Positions 58,212 through 64,000 of a stretch of 64,000 bases of DNA are shown piece by piece. The stretch comes from CAZMNY01 sp964567745. GTDB lineage: Bacteria; Planctomycetota; Planctomycetia; Pirellulales; Pirellulaceae. The notes under the pieces are model-generated. The model did not search any database. It saw only the letters and a list, made by a program, of their open reading frames with translations, and was not told where the DNA came from. How positions within the stretch are numbered: position 1 is the first letter of the stretch; every line of letters begins with the position of its first letter. The DNA lies in assembly GCA_964567745.1 (NCBI GenBank), contig CAZMNY010000007.1, forward strand, positions 124,001-188,000. Direction: 5' to 3'. The translations under genes were made by a program, and so were the position numbers.

Positions 58212-58239
58212 GAGACGGGCAGCCCGCGCTGCCCGTCTC
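58212..58239. repeat. Perfect 12-bp hairpin without T-tract
   Basis: GAGACGGGCAGC (58212-58223), loop CCGC, GCTGCCCGTCTC (58228-58239). It lacks a U-tract on either strand, so I do not call it a terminator. It shares GGGCAG/CTGCCC with the terminator at 55802, suggesting a copied or degenerated end of DUF1559 copy 2. Confidence 0.5.
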
Positions 58240-58263
58240 ACATTGGTCGAGGACTTATCAAAG

Positions 58264-58310
58264 CGGATTCGTTTATCCCGTCGCCGCAGGCAAGGCAAGG
58301 TTGCCAATAG
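58264..58310 (+). repeat. Dispersed repeat family B, copy 5
   Basis: GGATTCGTTTATCCCGTCGC then CGCAGGCAAGGCAAGG and TTGCCAATAG. The spacer 58105-58600 contains this copy, the 58212 hairpin, a CTTCGTGTCTTCTCGTGC-type housekeeping repeat near 58360-58390, and the peroxiredoxin terminator; no gene is supported. Confidence 0.65.
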
Positions 58311-58455
58311 CGACGTAGTGAACATTGAAAACCGTGCAAGGGATGAAGACATCCCCAACTCTTCGTGTCTTCTCGTGCTTTTTTGTGGCTCTCTTCCCAG
58401 GGAGTCGCTTAGAGCGCGAAGCGGCGTGTAGGGAAACCGCCACCCCGCGCGCAAG

Positions 58456-58490
58456 AAAAAGCGACGGCTCGTCGATTGAGCTCGTCGCTT
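58456..58490 (-). terminator. Intrinsic terminator of the peroxiredoxin gene
   Basis: On the minus strand AAGCGACGAGCTC...GAGCCGTCGCTT (plus 58459-58490) forms an interrupted 12-bp stem followed by TTTTTC. It lies about 110 bases beyond the stop. Confidence 0.75.
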
Positions 58491-58600
58491 ATCTCGTGAC
58501 GTGACTTCAACTGAAGTCGCTCTAGCGGGATGCAAAGACGGACACGACGGCAACATCGATGGACGATGTGTGCCGCGCGGTCAATTCCACGCTAGATCTT

Positions 58601-59194
58601 TCAGTCGCCGTATTCGGCGCCGAAGAACTCTTTGCTGTCGGACGGATTCGGCTTGATGGTCCTGGCCCCTTCTTTCCAATCGGCCGGGCACACCTCACCG
58701 TTCTCTTCAAAGAACTGAAGCGCCTTCACCATTCGCAAGGATTCGTCGACGCTGCGACCCAAAGGCAAGTCGTTGACGACTTGATGGCGGACGACGCCTT
58801 CTTGGTCGATGAGGAACAGACCGCGAAGCGAAATGCCGCCGCCGAGCAGCACGTCGTAGGCCCGCGCGATTTCCTTGTTGAGGTCAGCGATCAGAGGATA
58901 CTTGATCTCGCCAATCCCGCCATCGTTTCGCGCCGTGTTCCGCCAAGCCAGATGCGAAAAGTGGCTGTCGATCGAACAGCCCAACACCTGCACTCCCAAC
59001 GCCTCGAATTCGGCAATGCGGTCCGAGAACGCGATGATTTCCGTTGGGCAAACAAACGTGAAGTCGAGCGGATAAAAGAACAAGACGACGTGCTTGCCTC
59101 TGTAGTCCGACATCGAAACTTGCTTGAAAGTCCCGTCAGGCATGACCGTGTCCGCCGTGAAATCGGGTGCCGGTTGAGTCACCAATACGCTCAT
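58601..59194 (-). CDS. Typical 2-Cys peroxiredoxin (AhpC/Prx1)
   Basis: The 197-residue thiol peroxidase starts MSVLVTQPAPDFTADTVMPD. The peroxidatic Cys49 lies in FYPLDFTFVCPTEI; downstream GCSIDSHFSHLAW and GGIGEIKYPLIAD are family marks, and the resolving Cys169 is in NGEVCPADWKEG, making the typical two-Cys (dimeric disulfide) type. The AFFEENGEV...EFFGAEYGD C-terminus resembles eukaryotic-type Prx1 more than the YF motif of AhpC. It would reduce H2O2 and organic peroxides with thioredoxin or AhpF; no AhpF lies nearby. AAGGAAG eight bases upstream sets ATG 59194 over a GTG three codons earlier. Confidence 0.95.
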   Translation of the reverse strand: MSVLVTQPAPDFTADTVMPDGTFKQVSMSDYRGKHVVLFFYPLDFTFVCPTEIIAFSDRIAEFEALGVQVLGCSIDSHFSHLAWRNTARNDGGIGEIKYPLIADLNKEIARAYDVLLGGGISLRGLFLIDQEGVVRHQVVNDLPLGRSVDESLRMVKALQFFEENGEVCPADWKEGARTIKPNPSDSKEFFGAEYGD

Positions 59195-59492
59195 AATTTG
59201 CACTTCCTTTATGGAGTATTTGAGTCAGTTGAGTCAGCCAACTTACGAATCAACGAATGGGCTGACAAGGGGCGGGCGGAAAGGGGAGGCTTAACCCGTT
59301 GCCTAGGCCAGGTCGAGGCTGCTGCTACGGCTAATTCGATAGACCGGTTGCCGGAGACGAGGTCGTCGGCAAAAGTCCGGCCGCAGCGTCCTTCGTTCTT
59401 TTCATTGACCGCCGCCCGAAATAGCCGATAGAATCAAATATCAGTTGGCGTCACGGTCAATTTCGTGCAGTCTGCATTCGGAAGGGTCTCCC

Positions 59493-60149
59493 ATGCGTTG
59501 CCTATGCCTCATCCTGGCGGTCGCCCTTTCGGCGAGCTTCGTATCCACCAGTCGGGCTCAACAAGTACGCGTTGGAACGCCCTTCCAGCAGCTTAACGAC
59601 AGCTTCTACGAGAACTTCAACATCGGATGGGGTTTCTCGAGGATGAGACCGAATGGGAGCGGGTTCTTCTTTAATGGGCCGGGCGCGGCGCCGCCTCCAT
59701 TTGGCGGCCACGATCCCAATGGCGACGCCCAATTAGGCTTTGGAACTCGCGGCCGCAACGGCTCGGGCTTCTTCAACTTCTCATTCGGCCAAGGCAATTC
59801 GAGGTCGATGAGCACAACAACCCCCAGCGTCGTCGTTCCCAACGGGTACGGCGGAACCATTAGCAGTCTGACCCAACGTCCCTTTGTGACGGGATTCATT
59901 CCCGTCGTTGGCGGCTTGCCCCCCACGCCTCCGCCCGTGCTCACCTCGCCCCTTGGCGCCAGTCGTGAACAGGTTTACCAGAACGTACAGCGGATACACG
60001 ACCGAGTGTTAGCCGAGCGTGAGGTTGCGGAAACAAAGCAACGCGAACGTGACGCGATCGCGCTGGACGAAGAACGAAAGCGGTTGCGTGAACGGGCGCG
60101 AACAGGGAAGTCGAGCGACGATCCGCCGCTTCGTCTCGGAGGCCAATAG
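59493..60149 (+). CDS. Exported Gly/Phe/Asn-rich protein of unknown function
   Basis: The 218-residue protein starts MRCLCLILAVALSASFVSTS with a signal peptide ending near SRAQ, and GGAAGGG six bases before the ATG. The mature N-terminus reads QQLNDSFYENFNIGWGFSRM, followed by a Gly/Phe/Asn-rich stretch (GSGFFFNGPGAAPPPFGG; GSGFFNFSFGQGNSRS), a Pro-rich middle and a charged helical C-terminus (EREVAETKQRERDAIALDEERKRLRERAR). A SFYENF opening plus glycine-rich body recurs in short planctomycete exported proteins, with no known function. It is convergent with the next gene. Confidence 0.75.
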   Translation: MRCLCLILAVALSASFVSTSRAQQVRVGTPFQQLNDSFYENFNIGWGFSRMRPNGSGFFFNGPGAAPPPFGGHDPNGDAQLGFGTRGRNGSGFFNFSFGQGNSRSMSTTTPSVVVPNGYGGTISSLTQRPFVTGFIPVVGGLPPTPPPVLTSPLGASREQVYQNVQRIHDRVLAEREVAETKQRERDAIALDEERKRLRERARTGKSSDDPPLRLGGQ

Positions 60150-60229
60150 GTGCCGCCCGTTTCAGGATCGATCCAGTCGAATCGACCCAGGCCAATTGAC
60201 TCAGGCGGCGACTGGTCCTTTTTCGCCGC

Positions 60230-61423
60230 TCAGTCGTGCATCCGCTCTAGGTAGAGCACGAGCCCATGAGCGGCGTGATAGAGCGCGCCGCATTCCAGGT
60301 CGACTTTTTCCGTCTTTTCGAACACCTCGCACAGGTAGTCGACTGCGCGTGTAACCCAAGGTTGTCGCAATTCCTTATCTGTCGCGGCGACCGCGAGAAA
60401 CTCGACGATGTGCCCCGTGGCACCGAGATTTTGAGCCAGATCGGGCGAGTTTCCTGGCCGGTCGAAGTAGTGGATCGAAAACGACCCGTCCGTGTTTTGA
60501 TTTTGCTTGGCCTGTTCGATTGCACGGGCCACGGCCTCATCAGCCAGATTCCAGGAGCCGCTTACTTCGCCGTCGGCTTCTTGATGCCGTTTGAGAGCTG
60601 TCGCCAGGCCGATCATTCGGTGGGTGCCGCCGCAAGCGCTCGACGCCAATTCCTGATTCGCTTCGATCTCGACAAGTTTCTCGATACTCCATGTCTTTCC
60701 GTCGCTCGCAGTCCACTGGGCGTCGGTTGGTAGGTAGGCGGTCAAACCAATCAGCGTCCAACTGAATTCCTGTTTAACGTTTCGCGGCAAGTCCTGTTGC
60801 ACTTGCGCAACGAAATCCATCATGGTCACTTCGTCCTTCTTCACCCGGATGATCTGGTCGGGCGGCAAGTGGCATTGAGAAAGGACGGCAAGCCATTGAT
60901 CCGCGTGGCCTTGCCCTGCTTTGCTTCCCTCCTCCAAAGCGGCTCGAAGGCCAAGCATGTCGGAGCCGTCCCGCTTGACCACTTCGACGGTCCATCCGGT
61001 CATGTGGCCGCCATTCAAGATGTGTTCGATGGCTTGAACCGATTCCCCATCGTGCTCGACGTAGAAATCCTGCTGGAAGGCCAAGGTGCCGTGGAGAATC
61101 TGCCAGGCCCGATGGACGTGCAGGTCCAATGTTCGCTCGTGGAGCGTGTAGTCGAGCACTTGCTCGATGCGAGCGATTCGCGTTGGCGGCGGGAGCATGA
61201 ATTCCGCCATTCCGCTCGACGCCGGATCGACTTCGACTTGGGCCGCTTGATTGGGGCATCCCATGCACATCAGCGAGGCGGCGACAGCCAAGGCAAATCT
61301 CGCCCGATCTCGAATGAGGTGCCCGGGCGGGGAAGACGTTGCTTGCGAGATCGTGTCGGTCCGGGGCGTTGTGATCAAGGCACTATCGCTCAACAAGATT
61401 TTCGGGGCGGAAGCGTTATCCAT
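60230..61423 (-). CDS. Exported protein with alpha/alpha-toroid-like C-terminal domain
   Basis: The 397-residue product has a putative lipobox region (ALAVAASLMCMGC) near residue 45-58 and a helical body (RIEQVLDYTLHERTLDLHVHRAWQILHGTLAFQQDF). The C-terminal half shows repeated paired helices: SSACGGTHRMIGLATALKRHQ, DEAVARAIEQAKQNQNTDGSFSIHYFDRP, NLGATGHIVEFLAVAATDKELRQPWVTRAVDYLCEVFE. The Q-x-x-D-G-S-F-S phrase and G-H-x-x-E-F-L suggest the prenyltransferase/squalene-cyclase-like toroid fold without the catalytic DxDD. I infer a binding or structural role; the family is not firmly identified. The first ~40 residues may not be native; an internal Met near the lipobox could be the start. Confidence 0.6.
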   Translation of the reverse strand: MDNASAPKILLSDSALITTPRTDTISQATSSPPGHLIRDRARFALAVAASLMCMGCPNQAAQVEVDPASSGMAEFMLPPPTRIARIEQVLDYTLHERTLDLHVHRAWQILHGTLAFQQDFYVEHDGESVQAIEHILNGGHMTGWTVEVVKRDGSDMLGLRAALEEGSKAGQGHADQWLAVLSQCHLPPDQIIRVKKDEVTMMDFVAQVQQDLPRNVKQEFSWTLIGLTAYLPTDAQWTASDGKTWSIEKLVEIEANQELASSACGGTHRMIGLATALKRHQEADGEVSGSWNLADEAVARAIEQAKQNQNTDGSFSIHYFDRPGNSPDLAQNLGATGHIVEFLAVAATDKELRQPWVTRAVDYLCEVFEKTEKVDLECGALYHAAHGLVLYLERMHD

Positions 61424-61701
61424 TTTCGTCGCATCCGTGGCTTTCCTTGAAACTATGGCCTAGGTTTCACGCGTGCTAGGAAAATCCAGCGGATTGAGTT
61501 GGATTTGAGTTGGATTATCGCGACATCCGGGGTTCCAAGCCAACCTCAACAACGGTGCGTCGCATGTATCATTGGCGACGATCGCTAGAACCGCTTCGGT
61601 CTCCGCAATGGATTCTTGGTTGCGGCGGCAACAAAACGGGATGGGATGTATATGATTAAAGGTGCCGGAAGCACCGGCGATCCGATGCGACTCCTCGAAC
61701 C

Positions 61702-62397
61702 TTGATCCGAGTTTGCCCTGTGTTCTATCCACAATTGGAACTATTGCTCTGGACGAGCCCCGCGTTGATCTTGGGATTTATCGCCAGTTGGATGGTCCGG
61801 TCGGCCTATTCGTCGATGAGCCAAGTGCCGGCGCAGATGAGCGGATTCGCGGCGGCTCGACACATTCTCGACCGCAACGGTCTGCAGGACATTCAGATCG
61901 AAATAGTTCCCGGAAAATTGAGCGACCACTATAGCCCGCGCGAAAAAATCCTCCGGTTGAGTCCTGACGTCTACCATGGCCGTTCGATGGCGGCAGTCGG
62001 AATCGCCGCTCATGAGGTAGGACACGCGATACAAGACGCCAAACGCTACGCGCCCCTGGTTCTCCGAAATGCCGCGGTTTCTATGGCGGGCTTCGGCAGC
62101 AATGCTGGGATGCTGATTGCCTTTGTCGGAATGATCACGTCGATTTCTTGGTTGTTGCTCATCGGCATTGTGCTTTTCTCCGCGGTTGTTTTCTTCCAGG
62201 TCGTTAACCTGCCGGTCGAATTTGACGCGAGCCAACGGGCAAAACGGCAGCTGGTCGATTTGGGAATGATCTCGCCAAACGAATTGCCCTACGTGAGGAA
62301 GGTGCTTACGGCCGCCGCCTTGACCTATGTCGCCGCCACGCTGCAGTCGATTCTGACTCTGATCTATCTGATTTCCCGATACAACCGCAGCCGATAG
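61702..62397 (+). CDS. YugP-type zinc metallopeptidase (Zn_peptidase_2)
   Basis: The 231-residue membrane protein has an N-terminal helix (LLLWTSPALILGFIASWMV), the zinc site HEVGH (His104, His108) in GIAAHEVGHAIQDAKRYAPLVLR, and three C-terminal helices (GMLIAFVGMITSISWLLLIGIVLFSAVVFFQVVNLPVEFDASQRAKRQL). The N-L-P-V-E-F-D-A-S phrase is a strong marker of the YugP / PF04298 family of neutral zinc peptidases of unknown substrate. Length fits. The start is TTG at 61702 as written; GTG six codons in is an alternative, and no strong SD decides. The spacers on both sides (61424-61701 and 62398-62660) hold nothing I recognise. Confidence 0.9.
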   Translation: MIRVCPVFYPQLELLLWTSPALILGFIASWMVRSAYSSMSQVPAQMSGFAAARHILDRNGLQDIQIEIVPGKLSDHYSPREKILRLSPDVYHGRSMAAVGIAAHEVGHAIQDAKRYAPLVLRNAAVSMAGFGSNAGMLIAFVGMITSISWLLLIGIVLFSAVVFFQVVNLPVEFDASQRAKRQLVDLGMISPNELPYVRKVLTAAALTYVAATLQSILTLIYLISRYNRSR

Positions 62398-62660
62398 CGG
62401 CGCCATGATTCTCATCATGTCGCTCCTGTGAACCTGTCCTCCTGTTTCTTGTATGCCGCTAATCGCCGGCAACAGGGTGTATCCAAAGGTTAGCGCAAAA
62501 CTGGCAACGAATTCAGCTGAGGTTGTTTGAAGTCTGCGGCACCTGATTCAGCAACTGAGGACAATCGCAATCGGCACAAGAAATGCGAACTGTCCTGCCA
62601 ACCGGTTTTGCGCGCCGACCCCATCGCGCAGCGGATTTTCTCTAACGTGTTTGCTGATCG

Positions 62661-63158
62661 ATGCACAGACCTGTCCGACAATCGACCGCCCAATCGCGTT
62701 CGCGTCGAGCTGCTGCGGTGACGTTGGAACTCATTCTGGCGTTGCCGATTCTGTTTATCGCGCTTCTGGCCGTGGTCGAGTTCGGCGCGGTCATGGCGAA
62801 TTTGCAGGCGGTTGCCGTGGCAAGTCGTGAGGGCGGCCGATTCGCGGCTCGCCAAACGACGCTCAATGCTACGACGGCAACCAGCATCCGGACTCTGGTT
62901 GACAACCGGCTGGAGTCGGCTGGGTTTGGAGCAACGGCGAGCAGTGGCGTGGTCCTTGTGCACAACGTTGGCGTTGCCGCCACTCATACCGATGGCGTCT
63001 GCCCGACGCCTACGACGCCCTCGCTTCCGGCAACCTCGGTGCGAGTTCGCGTTTGCGTCCCGCTCACGCGTCTGGCACCCAATCTTCTCAACCCGTTCGG
63101 GTTCAGCCTCACCAGCCGCTCTGCGGTGCAAGACGCCACGTTTGACTACGAGCCGTAG
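62661..63158 (+). CDS. TadE/TadG-type pseudopilin-like protein
   Basis: The 165-residue protein begins MHRPVRQSTAQSRSRRAAAVTLELILALPILFIALLAVVEFGAVMANLQAV. The basic leader, the A-x-T-L-E-L hydrophobic segment with Glu and the E-F-G helix are the TadE/TadG signature; these minor proteins are processed by the Tad prepilin peptidase and used in Flp pilus assembly. The C-terminal part has Cys pairs (TDGVCPTPTTP and VRVRVCVPLTRL) that may bridge. The main Tad cluster is 20 kb away on the other strand, so this is either a separated accessory gene or part of another assembly. It is followed by a partial membrane gene on the same strand. Confidence 0.88.
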   Translation: MHRPVRQSTAQSRSRRAAAVTLELILALPILFIALLAVVEFGAVMANLQAVAVASREGGRFAARQTTLNATTATSIRTLVDNRLESAGFGATASSGVVLVHNVGVAATHTDGVCPTPTTPSLPATSVRVRVCVPLTRLAPNLLNPFGFSLTSRSAVQDATFDYEP

Positions 63159-63286
63159 GGCGGCAAAGCGAAGAGACGACTCGGCGCGGCACTTGCAACT
63201 CTTATCGTCTCGATCGATGCCAATTCCCACGCTCCGATGTCGCAAGTTGTGTCGTGGCACAGGATTGGTCGCCAGAGGAATTCGTT

Positions 63287-64000
63287 ATGACCGATCCGCA
63301 ATGCCGCTCCGATGATGCTGAAATTCAACCGACGTTGGGAAATCGCCGCGCGCCGTGGGGTGTTGAAGACTGGCTGCTCGTTAGCTCGATCTGGCTAACG
63401 TGCCTTTCTTACAGTTGCGCGATGACGATTGCAGATCCCGATCTTTGGGGACATACGCTGTATGGCCTGAGGGCAATTGATCAGGGCGTGTTGACCGAAG
63501 CGAACGACCCCTTTTCATACACGGCGCCTGGCGCGACCTGGATCAATCACGAATGGCTGACGGAATATCAATTCGGTTGGCTCTGGTCGAACCTCGGCGG
63601 TATGGGCCTGTTGCTGTGGCGAAACGCGATGGTTACGGTCGTGTTCGGCGTTGGACTCTGGTCCCTCTATCGAGCTCGCGCTAGCCTGGGCGCTTGTCTC
63701 GTGCTCTTGATCTTCTCGACTGAGTGCCTCGCCGCGTTCACAACATTCATCCGGCCTCAACTTACCACATTCGCATTGTTGGCGTTGAGCTTATCCGTTT
63801 TGCGGTGCTATTGGGATCGGCCAACCGCCTGGGTTTGGACTCTGCCCTTCATGATGGCGGCTTGGGTGAATCTTCACGGAGGGTTTCTCGCGGGACTTGG
63901 CATTCAGTTTGTGTTCGCGCTAGCCGCGATATTGCGAGCAGTAAGAGCTGCCGAGGCAAGGAAGTCGGCGGCCGTCCTTGCCGCCGTGTTCTTGGCGTCG
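63287..64000 (+). CDS. GT-C-like membrane protein (5' part; 3' end outside window)
   Basis: From ATG 63287 (AGAGGAA about seven bases upstream) the frame is open to the window end (238 residues). The N-terminus is soluble, then a helix, then ADPDLWGHTLYGLRAIDQGVLTEANDPFSYTAPGATWINHEWLTEY, followed by helices. The D-P-D-L-W-x-H and D-P-F-S-Y pair in the first extracytoplasmic loop is typical of planctomycete GT-C-like proteins, with WxNHEWL as a further conserved mark. No soluble catalytic domain is visible yet. The specific sugar cannot be inferred. Confidence 0.75.
   Translation, partial: MTDPQCRSDDAEIQPTLGNRRAPWGVEDWLLVSSIWLTCLSYSCAMTIADPDLWGHTLYGLRAIDQGVLTEANDPFSYTAPGATWINHEWLTEYQFGWLWSNLGGMGLLLWRNAMVTVVFGVGLWSLYRARASLGACLVLLIFSTECLAAFTTFIRPQLTTFALLALSLSVLRCYWDRPTAWVWTLPFMMAAWVNLHGGFLAGLGIQFVFALAAILRAVRAAEARKSAAVLAAVFLAS

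Noticed and set aside
58212..58239. Strong hairpin as terminator of DUF1559 copy 2
   Set aside because: No T-tract follows on the plus strand and only an A-run on the minus strand; listed as a repeat instead.

Overview
The window looks like a chromosomal segment of a planctomycete, probably a Pirellulales-type organism. The evidence is a 2,997-residue protein with the LEPR-XLL N-terminal signature, two tandem DUF1559 proteins with prepilin-type N-termini, an RDD / SpoIIM / DUF4129 / DUF4350 / MoxR / DUF58 operon, LL-diaminopimelate aminotransferase (DapL), a Tad pilus cluster with short planctomycete-style pilins, and leucine-rich-repeat exported proteins. The DNA is moderately GC-rich and most genes lie in short co-directional groups. 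I see no rRNA, CRISPR array, transposase, integrase or phage gene. One tRNA (His) is present.

Layout. 1-3.6 kb: three minus-strand genes for membrane or lipid-linked glycosyl transfer (GT-C-like, GT87, GT2). 3.9-12.9 kb: one giant minus-strand gene encoding a secreted multidomain protein with a C-terminal matrixin-like zinc protease. 13.1-14.1 kb: a frameshifted internal fragment of another surface-repeat gene. 14.3-18.0 kb: a small membrane protein, an unusually long signal peptidase I, and an LptB-like ATPase. 18.1-19.3 kb: dapL. 19.4-27.0 kb: the seven-gene MoxR operon, with overlapping start and stop codons, preceded by a relic of a second DUF58 gene. 27.4-31.7 kb: an SDR oxidoreductase, an M28 peptidase with PDZ domain, and a sulfatase-fold protein lacking the catalytic signature. 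31.8-36.0 kb: a coupled YfhO / GT2 / methyltransferase operon. 36.2-42.0 kb: the Tad pilus genes (pilin, TadV, CpaB, CpaF, TadB, TadC) with no secretin or TadZ. 42.3-45.9 kb: an unrecognised membrane protein with an Asp/Ser/Asn-rich tail, and an LRR protein.

45.9-48.6 kb is a genome scrapyard: two related ~108-bp inverted-repeat (MITE-like) elements flank an enolase-superfamily gene, and NuoE and ferredoxin fragments are cut off by repeats. 48.6-54.4 kb: a membrane protein, RarA, a DUF1570-LRR fusion, a creatininase-family protein, tRNA-His and a small lipoprotein. 54.7-58.1 kb: two DUF1559 paralogues separated by 1.3 kb of repeat-rich non-coding DNA. 58.6-64 kb: a 2-Cys peroxiredoxin, exported proteins of unknown role, a YugP-type zinc peptidase, a TadE-like protein and a partial membrane protein.

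The common theme is the cell envelope: secretion and processing (signal peptidase, Tad, M28, YugP), lipid-linked sugar transfer, LPS export (LptB) and large surface proteins. The most unusual items are the giant golvesin/anchor-D/matrixin protein, the signal peptidase I with two inserted modules, the degenerate sulfatase, and the small inverted-repeat elements linked to gene decay. All function calls come from reading the translated sequence; no database search was possible.
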